DNA of 64,000 bases from Sycon ciliatum (taxonomy: Eukaryota > Porifera > Calcarea > Leucosolenida > Sycettidae), in the NCBI RefSeq assembly GCF_964019385.1, contig NC_088644.1, positions 19,268,273 to 19,332,272 on the forward strand, read 5' to 3'. Each line of letters begins with the position of its first letter. Position 1 is the stretch's first letter. Under the pieces are notes generated by a model. The model searched no databases. It was not told the DNA's origin and saw only the letters and a program-made list of their open reading frames with translations. Both the position numbers and the translations under genes were made by a program. Below, piece by piece: positions 42,557 through 55,500 of the stretch.

Positions 42557-44590
42557 CTGTCTGAGTCGCCGCTTTCTGAACAGCTTTGAAGTACACTTAA
42601 GTACATTGAAGTACATTGAAGTATATTGGAGTACAATGTACATTGAAGTATAGTGAAGTACACTGAAGTATTATTGCTTACGTGTCACTAGTTGGGTGAT
42701 ACAGTGTTGATGGTTTAAAATGAATTTTCATTTTTTTCACGTCTGCAAACAAGAAACAGATACCAGTAACTAGGAACAGCATAGTTTCTTATCACATCAT
42801 GCCGACGTTTGAGTTGAACTGTTCACACAATAACCATGCACAGTTGCCGTGCACTTGTGTCTGTATTTCTTAGGCTCTTCAGCAATGTACACTAGTGTAT
42901 GTCCCATGCCATTGTGACCTAGACCAGAGTTGTGGCATTGAACACATGCATGCACATTGAACTTGAACTTTGAGATTGACGCTATGACGTTGTGCTTACT
43001 GATGTTTTTTTCTCGTATCATACACGTAGTTCCTTACCCCCACATTACAAAATACGTATGTAGAGAAAACAAAAATATGAGAATATTAGGTTTCGATGAA
43101 TTTGAAGTTCTACCAGTTCCATTATATTAAATACAAGTACTTGAAGTACATGGACTGTACAAGTATTAAAAGTAAGTTTCGCTCTTCTCTTTTGCATCTG
43201 GACGTATGTGGATAAACAAATTTGATGTGGATGCTAGGAAAAGAGTACGAAATAAATTAATAATATTGTGACCGGATGGATGTACGTTGCCTTCCTCGTG
43301 TATAAGAGAGGCATTGTCATGGTCGCCGGGTATGTGTGCAGTGGAAGGTCATTATTTTCTTCCATGATTGTGGTGTGCAGCACCCCTCCCGTTGTTGAGT
43401 TGACTGGATCAGACCTGTAGGTCCGTCATCTACATGTACAAGACCATCGGCTCATCAACAACTACACGAGACATAGTAGTCATCTAGAACAAGACTCAAC
43501 TGAAGTTGGTTCTCATGGTTATAGGTTGCTGCAACTAACTACTTGTCTGACTAGAGGTGCCTTCTACGTAATCGTTGCAAACATAGATAGGCAGAGGATA
43601 TTGACAAGCGGGCCATAGGCATAGGGTAGATCTAGTGTAGTATGGATCAGGGAGTCGTATAGACCGGCTATACGACTATGCGACTCCCTGGTATGGATGG
43701 TTTCTTGCATGTCTGTGTCATACAGTAGTTAGTACTTATGGCAAGTAGTTATGACTACATGACTTGTAGATCTACCAAGACTGGGGGGGGGGGGGGGGGG
43801 TACCGGTCACCAAAGTCAAATGCTTGACGTGGCTTGCTTGCGAGCAGCTCGGATCCTCGATGCTGACAGGCATGCGCTGGTTTTCTTGTCTTGTCAACTT
43901 TGAACGGAGTCTGTCTCGGAACTCGCAGGTTGCATGCACGACAGCTTATAAGCGTTCAGAAAGGTGACTGTCTTCGTGCAAAGACAAGTAACTGAAGTTA
44001 CTTGTCATCATCAGGTCGTCTGCAGAGTGCAGACTGCACTAGCATGACTAGCATCGCTACTGCAGCTGTGCCCTCCTTAGAACTGTGCCCTCCCGGGAAC
44101 GGATATCCGAAACCCAGCACCTAGGTGTTCAGAAAATTCATCCAAGAGAAGGACAGGATGATCTTCATCAACAACGAGCTTCCTCAGCTGTATCCTGCTG
44201 CACGCGGTGCTTGCTTTCTACGCATGTATTCCGAGGTCCGTAGTTCTCGGGAAGAATAACGTCATTCGTTCGGCTCTTTACCGCGCGCGGAACGTCACTG
44301 TACGGCCGATCATGTAGAATAGATCTACTGACTGTACTGTAGTTACACAGTGCATCTTTTCGAGGTGGACGATGCACCTTGACCCCCACTGTCCCAGTAA
44401 CTGAGTAAGCTTCTTCCGTAGATCTACTTGCCACAGTAAAAGAGACAGAAGCCATTCGTATTATGTACTGTTATGCCAAAAAGCGACAAGAAATGTTTCT
44501 GCTCAGGCTCAGCGCTTCAGTTCCAAAGTCGTTTCGAAGAGAGAACGTCGATCTCCGAAGCTCATCTTATGGTGTGAAAGGACTATCACT
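42557..44590. other. 3' UTR of gene A and spacer, no further gene seen
   Basis: Contains short repeats of aagtacattg (42.59-42.67 kb), a hairpin CAGGGAGTCGTATAG / CTATACGACT..GACTCCCTG at 43.65-43.69 kb, and an 18-bp G run at about 43783. No supported exon. Confidence 0.6.
43251..43256 (+). terminator. Candidate polyadenylation signal of channel gene A
   Basis: AATAAA about 695 bp past the stop codon. An ATTAAA-type alternative is near 43127. Neither can be confirmed without transcript data. Confidence 0.35.
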
Positions 44591-44598
44591 GAGCCGCG

Positions 44599-45450
44599 AT
44601 GCAACCCTTTCAAGGTTCCGGGGCCACCAGTAATCTAGGGAGAAGGAAGGCTAGCGATAGCAGCTGGGCTGGCAAAGACGCAGAGTGCAACGCAATCTTT
44701 CCAGGTCGACATGGCGGGGAACCATACGACGATGCTGTTGATGACGCCAAAGAGTCAGTACTTCAGAAGTGTATCGGTTCTTTTGTCTTTGGGTAGTGAA
44801 AATGAAAATAAATTCCATTTCTGTCAAGACTCAAGCAACGAGCCGCCTGTAATGTTGGTAATACATGAGTTGTTTTCTTGTGGCAATGGCGTGGTTAGTA
44901 CACTGGTTACAATGTCAAGCAGTCGGTATTGTTCATTTATCCGATCTGCCAGCTGCTGCTTCAGTTGTGGCGAATGAAATACTGACCGAGATCTACTTTC
45001 AGAATTACAAACCCTTTCTAATGGCAGCGTGCTCAGCGTGTGCCGGTACACAGGTGGGATTACATGAACAGACTGTTACTAACACTATCTATGAGTCTGA
45101 TACACACTGGGGTAATGCGGAATGATGCATCGCAACTCACTTCTCAGATCAACACTGATCACGGAAGTGTTCAGAATCCAATATACATTTCCCCATTCCT
45201 ATTTACAGTAACCGCTGTTGCTTAGGACAGAGCCATCTCATTAGTCCTAAACTTGCTGTGCCCTTTCTTTTGTTCCTGTTGTGTGCGAAAAGACGGCTAT
45301 TGCCACAATCATTGCCAATACCACCACACCAAGAAGAGGTAGCCCGACAGCTTACACAGGTAGGCCAAAGCGGCACAGTGTGTTGTTATCTGTAGATGTG
45401 GAGCATTCAGGGCTTGCTCTTCTACCAGGTGTAGTTGACACTTGTGAGAC
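44599..45450 (+). other. Candidate 5' exons of channel gene B
   Basis: Frame from ATG 44599 (MQPFQGSGATSNLGRRKASD, later GGEPYDDAVDDAKES), a stretch ending before CAG|GTGGGA at 45052, and 45291-45432 (TGRPKRHSVLLSVDVEH) that faintly resembles the Lys/Arg part of channel A exon 2. Phases could not be joined to the first secure exon of B, so this is a placeholder. Confidence 0.28.
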
Positions 45451-45590
45451 CAACACTGGGCCTGGTGCACTTGGCAATAGGGTCACACGCCAACAGGCTT
45501 GAAGCAAAGTAAAGCCATCCGTGATAGCACAGCGTGATCCCTTGCCTTATCTGAAGTGCAGCCGGGCAATCCGCAAGACATGGATAATAC

Positions 45591-46000
45591 TAGTGCTGGG
45601 TCGGGTAGCATTTTCTTCGGGTGGCATGGGTACCCAACAGTACGAAGTAGTGGTTGCGACTTCGGCGATGATATGTAAGAAAAGGGTTTGCTCCCCACAC
45701 CGGAGCTCGCGCTATTCTTTCAAGTGTCAAGTAAAGTCGGCGGAATAGCGCGAGCTCCGGTGTGGGGAGCAAACCCTTTTCTTAGCATGGGTAGCCGATT
45801 GGGTAATGTTTCAATGGTAACACCACAATGCACCCCTTCCCGTACACACTGGGTAGACATGCAGAGTATTACATGAATGTGTACACATGCACTGTACATG
45901 ATGTCATCTGCGACTTCGGGTTTTCAGGTACTATTCTGTACCCGACTACCCGAGGTCCGCGCGGGTAGCACGGGTACCCGACTACCCGTGCACACCCCTA
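45591..46000. mobile_element. hAT-type MITE carrying a perfect 42-bp hairpin
   Basis: Ends TAGTGCTGGGTCGGGTAG and, inverted, CTAGGGGTGTGCACGGGTAG (imperfect). Flanked by GATAATAC (45583-45590) and GATAATGC (46001-46008), an 8-bp target duplication with one change. Inside, 45676-45717 and 45743-45784 are exact inverse copies. Confidence 0.82.
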
Positions 46001-46691
46001 GATAATGCCTTGCTAGTGCAGCTAACACTGGCATGTGTGAAGCAATGGCACCCAGGTGTACCTACGAATATGCCTCGCACAATGCAGTTCAGTTACAGCC
46101 TACTGATTGGTGACTTTAGCAGCTGCACTACGTTATAGTGAAGGTATGGAGCTGTTACATCTACATGGTACTTGCAGCAGGCAGAAGGTATAGAGCTGGT
46201 ACATGTACATGGTACTGGCAGCAGGCAGCATGTATCTTCATATCTCAGACTACCTCTGTAAAATAACAACACGGCATCCCAGTGACTTCAGTGTGACTCA
46301 ACACTTGCATGTGAAGCGGAGTAGCAGGGTTTCATATAATAGTTTACAATGATTATCAACTGCTAGGCATAAAATGAAGTAGATTCTGATGGAAAACAAT
46401 CCATTGGTGGCTGTTGGACAGTGGATATTGTGGCGGCCTGCAGTGACCTGTGATCAGGAATATGTTGATCAAAGTTTTCATATCATTTAAAATGATCTGT
46501 GTAGTGGCAGCCATCTAGTTTCAAGCGATGTTCTGTCACACCAGGCCCGTGCACTGGTCCACACTCGGGGTGCAGTCAATGAGGAGGGAATACTTATAAA
46601 GGATTGACGGAAGCAGTTTTGTTTGGTTCGTCCATACCCTGGCCTGCTGTGATTCGTGTATGACAGCCTGGGGTGGGTACATACTGTTGTG

Positions 46692-46881
46692 GACTTGGAA
46701 ATCCGGTCGCACGTCTAGCGGCCCCAGGGCGATGGCCATGCAGCCGTGGATAAGCAGTATACACATGCATTTTTATGCGCTGCAGCACGCTGGGTCGCAT
46801 CGGATCAACATGTGCACTGCACGCAGCGGTCTGTACGTGCCGAGGGCGCCGGCCCCGGTCAATCGACTGGATTTCCATGTC
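46692..46881. mobile_element. MITE with GGAAATCCGGTCG ends, copy upstream of gene B
   Basis: Same family as 31942-32122; shared text includes GCACGTCTAG and TGCAGCCGTGGATAAGC. Ends 181 bp before the first secure exon of gene B. Confidence 0.85.
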
Positions 46882-47062
46882 CGCTACAGTATGATAATTA
46901 TTATGACATTACACAGCAGTAAAATTCTGACATCAGTGGTGAACAAGGCCCGGCAGACAAGTGGACCTGTTCTGCTGGGTCTGATGTACATACTTGTACT
47001 TGCATTTATATGTTAAAAATTCCAAAAAACCCATACCTGTGCTGCATACTTGGTGCATACAG

Positions 47063-47200
47063 AGGCAAGACAAGAGGAGAAGTGTCTGTGTCGATCAGCA
47101 AACCACGCACCTGGAAAGGTTGTTCCGGAAGTGTGATCAGTCCTGGGATAAAGTACTTCTTCACGTTGTGGCCCATATGCTGCGCACTGATAGTACAGAT
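47063..47200 (+). CDS. Channel B exon equivalent to A exon 4
   Basis: [20 protein letters not shown] then [20 protein letters not shown]; 46 codons against 50 in A. Acceptor GTGCATACAG, donor GAT|GTAAGT. Confidence 0.82.
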
Positions 47201-50200
47201 GTAAGTTCTAGCAACACGTTCATCTCTATTTTAGTGACTTTGGACTGTTGCATATCACAATGCTCTTTATGCTACAAGTAAAACTGAGCAATGCCCAATA
47301 AGTGCAGTCTGTAGACGCCGGTGCTTATTATGGTTTGGACATGTCTTTCGCGAAGAGAAGGACACTGTGTCTTACAAAGGCCTTCAGATGGCAATAAAGA
47401 CAACAAAGTAAATGTGGTGAGGCTTCCTGCAGTTTCATAAACAGTTAAAGGGGAAGTTAAGTCTAAAGTCAAATTTTCACCAGTTGTAGTCTTCGGGGTG
47501 CTGAGTCGAATGGTCTTGGTCCGAGGAAGCTGAGATGCTCCCTTCCTCCTATATCCCCAATCAAACTCGCGAACTTCCACCGAAACTGGGTGACTGCGCC
47601 CTACTAGATGGGGATTTGTATGCAAAATGTCACTAAAAGCGCCATTTCGTTCTTTTAAAAGCACAGATGACCGCGATTGGCCCATATGTTGTAGTCTATT
47701 GGACGCTGAGTCGACTGGTTTTGGTCCGAAAAGGCTGCGATGCAGCGTTCCTCCTTTATTCCCAATCGAACATGGTTGAACAAGCGGTCACGTGCTCCTG
47801 CGTACACCAGTCACCTGGTCACCGTGCCTGCAGGGTACAACTTACAGCCTGTTTGACCCGGGGGAGTCTTTTGGGTGCAGCCCTGTCACTTGAGTTGAAC
47901 TCGAGTTGAACCTTGGTGTGAAAGTTGTCGCCTGCTGGTGCGGTGACTAGGTGACTTGGGCAAGCAGGAGCACGTGACCGCTTGTTCAACCATGTTCGAT
48001 TGGGAATAAACTGAGGAGGAACACTGCATTGCAGCTTTCTCGGACCAAAACCAGTCGACTCAGCGTCCAAAAGACTACAACATATGGGCCAATCGCGGTC
48101 ATCCGTGATTTTATAAGAACGAAATGGCGCCTTTAGTGACATTTTGCATACAATTCCCCATCTAGTAGGGCGCAGTCACCCAGTTTCGGTGGAAGTGCGC
48201 GAGTTCGATTGAGAATAAAGGAGGAAGGGAGCGTCTAAGCTTCCTCGGACCAAGACCATTCGACTCAGCACCCCGAGACTACAACTGGTGAAAAAATGAT
48301 TTTAGGCTTAACTTCCCCTTTAAGAGTAGAGCCCACACGCTCTCTTCCATTAACACTGCAATAGTTCAACTCATTTCACAATAATTATTCCAACGTTTCG
48401 GCAAATTGCCTTGATCAGGTTCACAATGATGTGCAAGCTCTCAAACCAGCATTGATAAAGGCCAACTCCCCTGTCAGCAAGAATAATAAAGACAACATAC
48501 ATTCTAAAAAGAAGCCCAGAGATCGCTCAGTGACAAGATGGGTAGACACCATTAGGAATGACCTTTTACTTCTCAACATGTTTCTTTTGTAAGCGGAGCA
48601 ACTTGACTCGGACAGAACGTACTGGCTCGCCGTTGTCGACAGATGCATGTCCCTCAGTTGATTTTTTTCATATGAGCTATATGCGTGCTGTATCCATCAG
48701 CACTCAGCCGAAGGCCGGAGATTGACACCCACCGGGCTAGCATCCCGCCGCCAAAGTGGAGCCACGCATCGTATGGATGTAAAATATGATGATAGGTAAA
48801 CAAGAGAGAGAAACACAACACTTTTTAAAATATCGATCATAGGAAATACGAGAGAGTTTCGAGGAAAATGGGACCGAAAGAACTTCACCACCCACCCCAG
48901 AAGAATCACAAATAGAGGACCTTACGCAGGATAGCTGCCGAGCCACGGAGAGCATTCTTTTGCAATTCTGCCACAGAGCAGTAGCTTATGGCCAAGTGCT
49001 GATGGATGATAATGATGGCAAGTTGAGACTCAGATTGTTCCTGTGGTAGTTGGAACTTTAGGCACTGTTTCCAAACAGTTGCCAGGATACCTTGACACCA
49101 TCGGTATCACCAGCTACTGCTCTGTGGCAGAATTGGAAAAGAATGCTCTGCTTGGCTCGGCAGCTAATCTGCGTAAGGTCCTCGATTTTTAATGCTTCTG
49201 GGGTAGGTGGTGGAGTTCTTTCAATCCTATTTTCCTCTAAATACTCTCGTGTTCCTATAATCGATATTAAAAAAGTGTTGTGTGTTTCTCTCTCTTGTTT
49301 ACCTACCATTATATTCTACATCCATATGATGCATGGCCCCACCTTTGGCTGCTGGATGCTAGCCCGGTGGGTGCCAATCTCCGGCCTTTGGCTGAGTAAT
49401 AATAATAATAATAATAATAATACCCTGGCCGAGTGCTGATGGATAATAACAGCACTGGTATATTATACCAATGCTGTACTCTGATGTTCAAACAATGCAT
49501 ATGAGCTTTAAAAGAACGACATGCCCATGTATGTAGGTGTTTTCATTGCTTGGTTTCTATTAGGGCTCAAACGGTCACGGCTTTACCCCTGACGGTTAAC
49601 TGCTAAGCTAACGGTCGGTTAACCGGTTATAACCTATAAGCCACGGCAATCCTGCGGACTCTTTTTTAACCGTATATTTGACTATACTCATTCAAAAAAT
49701 GTACCCTATTCAGTACAACGCACACGTGTGCATTCTCTTGCATGCTCATTCATACATACTCTCACACCAAGAGACCAGATATGACCGAGTTGACAGCCCA
49801 GAAACGCGCGCGACAGCCCGGGAAAGTGCACACTTTGCAACGACCTGATACTTGAAAAATTGACTGAAAAGTTACTGCGTAACCGTTATCTTTATCGGTT
49901 AACCGTTAATTCTTCGTAACCGGTCTGCAACCGGTTAATCGGACTAATCGTTTGAGCCCTAGTTTCTATGAATGCATGTCATTGTATTGTGAAGACAGTG
50001 TGCAGCCAAAATATACTATGTGCATGCCAGTAAGCATGCTCACTCAAACATGGCCAGAATAACAGTTGAAAAGCATTGCCTTGAAAGTTGCACGCCACGC
50101 TGCTTCGCTTTCCAGCTGGTTCAAAGATGAACAGCTTAGAGCTACCAAGTGCAGTGAGATACACAACAATGTGAAAGGCTGCGGTGTAGACTTTCTGTGC

Positions 50201-52463
50201 TAAGTTGTGCACAGCTCCAACCATTGGATTACCTGCGCTAGCATACGTTGTGCCCAGCGGTACATCCTCCGGTTTTAAGGCCGTATTTTGACGCTTGCGC
50301 TGAAGTCACTTCACAGATAGAAAATCAAGAGCCTAAAATTAGGAAGCAGGAGGATCTTGAACATTACTTTACGATGGGATTTTGATATAAGCAACTAGCA
50401 GCACCCGGCCAGCGTTGCCTGGCCGAACGTGGCATGCGGGTGAAGCAAGTACATGAACAGCACACGTGCTCAGCACGTGGTGGTGGCTACACGATTCGCA
50501 CGCTTCGCGTGCTCAGTGCTTCTGTGGCTGCTTCCGCTAGCTACACGATTCGCACGCTTCGCGTGCTCAGTGCTTCTGCGGCCGCTAGCTACACTGTTCG
50601 CACGCTTCGCGTGCTCAGGGCAGCGCGGAGCAGCGCTTCTGCGTAACACACAGACAAACACACGTCACAGGTGCCTCTTCTTTATAGTATATATGAGTGC
50701 TGTGTGTTCTAATTCATTTCCTCAAATTGCTGTCATTTTGCGTGTTTTGCTACGCAGCTGAAGTTTGCGCTGAACGTGTTGCTTCATACACATTTGGCTA
50801 ACACTAGTGCCGTTGGTGAGAACAACAACACAGCTTTACACTGGGCAGCCAGAGAAGGAAATCTGGGAGTTGCAGAGATACTTCTACGGGCTGGCGCTAA
50901 GGTATGGCGGGTCACGATCGGATCAAGTTTGATGGGAGATGATCAGTGATAACTGGGAAATTTGCCTTTAACTGTGCAGCTCTGATATATCCGGAAAATA
51001 ATATCATCACTCCTGCATTTAAATAACCGACGAGGAGACAACAGTCGTAAATAGCACTGATGACTATAACTAATAATTATTGTGATATTTCACCGATGAT
51101 AGTCACGAGAAAACGCTCTGGAAATTTTTCATTTTAATAATCGTTTTATACATGGTTATGAGTGCACAATTAGTTTTATTCATTGTTATTTTATCACTCC
51201 TGCAATTATTATATTTGCACAGCTGATAATGTAAGGTCCCTAACACTGTCAGGCTAACTGAGAATGCAGAAGCACACTCTAAAAGTCTCATACGTAGTCT
51301 ACTTTCTCTAGAAGTTCAGCGGCAATGCTAAGTTTGTACAGTGTGTAATGTCTGTACACATTGTGATCACAACAAAGACTATCCTCCAAGCTTTCTCCTC
51401 ATCTGTCAATGCTCCGTGCTCTTCTGCTTGACTCAGACTACTGCCAGGAATAATGACGGAGATATTCCAGTGGTACTAGCGTTAAGCAACCGCCATGATG
51501 CTGTTGCTGCTAAGATATTGGAATCCATGAAACCAGCAGAGTAAGTTTACTAAGTTTGCCATTACCCATTTCAGTCCTACCGTGCTGGAGCCAATTCAGG
51601 TCCAGCAGTGTGCGTTGGTGTTATTAACCGCAGAACAATGAAACTGGACCACCCAGCCTCAGCTGGATGTAAGTCACATCCCTGTCTAGGAAGTGAATGC
51701 TTACATTCCAGGTTGCATATGCTGGTCACTGAAAAGCCTGTTTGGTTTAGCAGTCTAATTCCTGGATTCAGGTAAACTTTTAGGGGAAATGGTGAAGCTG
51801 AAATGGTGAAGCTTCAAACTTATCATTATATTCGGAAATACAGTAGGCTTCCACTCAGTTATCAGCTATTACCCGGCTGAGAGCCTCTACCTCTCTACGA
51901 GTCTATCTCTACATCTACCAATGGTGCTGAGTACTCTTAGCACCCTATGGTAAACCCAGGCTTTGGAATGTGGGTAATCTTTAGATCACATAAACCATCT
52001 CTACTGGGATTTTCATCTCTACGGGATTTTCATTATTCAGTAACAAGCAATCGTGAGGAGACTTTGCTTGACTGAAATGTAAAGTAGACTTTATCCAAAA
52101 ATGTTGATATCTGTTTGGTGCCTTGGCTAAGCACAGTGGCATAGGATGAGGTGTGATGTATGATGATATTTCCACTTAAACTCTGTGTGGTAAAGCTCTG
52201 CAGAACTTGCATCGAGAACTTTGACCTGTTATCCAGGCTACTCTGTAACCTATAGTAAACTCGCATGCATGGCGCAGCATTAGTTAGTTTCCCGACACGG
52301 GTAAGAACTAGTAAACTGGACTTTTGTCATGAATAATAATGCATTTGGTGTAACACACGGAATAATGGCTGCCATTTTACATGTGCCTGAATGGCTGTGA
52401 ATGATGAACTGAGGTGCGTAAGTTTTTCTGTTTGCATGTCACAATGTGTGCATGTTTGTGTTT

Positions 52464-52505
<42 letters not shown>

Positions 52506-55500
52506 TTTGTGTGTGCATGCATCGGTGTGTTTGTGTGTACGTGTGTTTGTTAATCTTTGCATGGCTACGTGTGCATGTGTACATGCAGTGTTCGCAATGT
52601 ATTTCAAGCTCATGACCACAAAGACTGTGATTTTAGTTTCCATGACCTTGTCGAACATAAAGGAATGAAGGTAAGAGTGTGCGGCTAGGAGATATGAACA
52701 CACGTTTTACAACTCTACGTAATTGTGTCATTATGTGTGTGTGTGTGGGGGGGGGGGGGTGCATGTGTGTGTGTGGCTTTGAGCTCTGCAATTTTCATGG
52801 GGCAATGAGCTCTCCATGAGAAATGAGCTCTACAACTCTCCATGAGAAATAAGTTCTCAAATTCTATGAACTCTACCATGCTCGCTGGGGTTTGAACCGT
52901 CTACCATTCTCAGTGCTATTGTATTCATATTACCCAATCATTTCTGTGACCACTGAATCCTTGTGCTCAGGTAATATTTTGTACACACACCATAAACAGT
53001 GCTGCAGCAGAATAATGATGGCGCAGCACTGGTGTGCTCTATTATGATGCATGCATAGAATTCCCACGATAGCAACTGTAGTGCTCACGGCCACATACGT
53101 GCTGTGGCATTCCTTGGCCACTCCAGACATTCATGATAGTAGTACATCGTGTTATGTCATGCATGTAGCATGTGCTGTTTCCCGCTCGCGCGCGCACGTG
53201 AAACGGACTTCGCGGCTTTTAGTTGCTGTGCATGAGTTAAGTCTGGACTCATGTTGTTTTGGACTGAAGAAATAAAGAATTGGCGCTGCAAGCAGGGTCG
53301 GGGTGGATTCCGGCCTGTATGGGCGGCGGCCTGTTGGCGTGTTTGCCTGATAGGAGAGGCATTGGCAGCAGAGGGATTCCGCAGCTGACGTCATGCTAGG
53401 CCACCAGACTTTCGTGTAGAGTCGTTGCTTGGCTCGTGTCATGCCTTGGTGGCCGGAGTGGGCCAGCTGAAGTGTCCGCTCTTGGAGAGACAGTGGAATC
53501 ACCAGACGATGGTCCTTGAGCAGGAGACCGTCGGCGACGGAGAGTTCATGCCTGTGTGTGTAGAACGGGCGGATGTCCACTGCCTTGCCGTCCCACATGC
53601 CCGTCTGCAGTGACAGCAGCACGGCATGGAGCATTGAGTCTGCTCGAGTTGCGGCTTGGATGTCAGACAAGAGGAGGGCGTTGGGAACAGAGGACTGCGC
53701 GATGGCATTGATATAGGCGGTGTCCTCCTCCTCACCAAAGTTCGGCAGGCAAGGATGTGGCTGAGGGTGACGACTCAAGACATCTGCTGGGTTGGTAGGG
53801 CCAGGTTCATATACCAGCTTGAAGTGGAGGTCTTGGATCTTGAGAGCCATCTGTTCAATGCGGGATACTACAGCAACAAAGTCTGGAATCGCCTATTCAG
53901 AAACATTTTCACACCAGTCAGAGCACCTTTTTTGACCAGTATGGACTTTCCATGTGTTGCTTGTTTCGGAGAAGGTAGGACGGGATTTTGTTTGCTACCC
54001 AAGCTTCGTGCTATAGGATCGCATAGTGTGAAACTTGAGTAAAAAACGAGCTTTTCTCTACCTTCTATGTAGGGAAGCTCTGTCCACTGTGGTATTGAGC
54101 ACTGTACTAACAGAAGATGAACTCTACTGTGTTGCTTGTTGTAGGAGAGTTTGACGCGCGCACTTGACAGTATGATGGAGAGGTCACATACCCAACCTGA
54201 TACAGTCACAGTCTACCTGCAAATCCTTGATGGTGACAGGAATGGCAGAGCCCCAGATAATCACCGCTTCGATGGCAATCGCACAATCCTCCAGCTAATT
54301 GCTAAAGGTGAAAACAAGGTGAGTGGTGACTTTAAAAGATTACCGTATTTTACCGGGTTATATGTCGACCTTTTACGACTGATAATAGCAAGAGAAAAGG
54401 TAGGGGTCGACTTATAACCGGCATTCGACTTATAACTGGGAATTATCGGTATCTTCCAAAAATGACCTGCACTGCATGCACGAGTGCGCCATGTGTAGGC
54501 ATGTTTGCCTGTTAACTAGTATTTGCTTTTTTCAAGAATTTGGACGTTTCACCTTCCAATGAGGAGTGTTTGTGTCATTTGTTGATGTGTTAGTACTTCC
54601 TCCGTTAACAAAACTTCGTGATGGATTTTCAGGGACTGGTTTGCGCACAAACTGTCGTGAAATGAGTCGCAATCACTTTCTCAGCCTTCCCTGGCATGCC
54701 ATGCAAGAGGTACGATGCAAGGAAAGTGACCTTTCACAACAAGCCGAGCGGAATCGATGGTTGCGCTGTGCCAACATCGGTGGTGTCAGTCATGGCGAGC
54801 GAAACTCAAATACCACTCCTCCGAGGGGATAATGCGCCGCTTGGCCTCTCTACTACTCTAGCACTGAGTTTGAGAGTGATCGAGAGCGATGGAACGGAGC
54901 AGCGAGCCCACACGATGTGCGAGTGAACAAGGAGCTGCTCTGATTTCACGGCGCAATGAAATAATTCTGAATTCAAATTCTTGTTCAACCTGCGCAAAGC
55001 CCAGATTCGAATGCTGGTGACCATACATCCTTTCAGAAGTCTGCAGTCCGACACGAGCCTCGTGGCTAAAGAATGTCGACTGGACTTGCTATCCGCTGCT
55101 GTTCAGTGCTGGCAGGGGTATCCATCAGAGAAAAATGGAATCAGTTTGGCTGTGCCTTTACTCCTCGTTTAGCGGAGTTCTGGAGAGCGAAGATGAAACC
55201 AGGGAGTCATAAAATATGTTTACGACTCCCTGGTGGAAACGAGTAATTGCCACCGCGGTGGATCACGCCGCTTGAAAGCCAACTTACTTGAATGACAGCA
55301 ACATCAAGTTCAGCGGAGTGTGATCGAAGAAGCCGAGGCAAGGCTGAAAAGGGCTGAACAACGACTCGAGAGAGAGATGACGACTCGTGTGCAGCAGATG
55401 ACGACAGCGGCGCAGGGTCAACAATGAGTCGAGCGAAAGCTACGCAAACTGAACTCTCTGCTCATTCCGCCAACAGTTTCTCTTGTAAAGACGCTGCACA

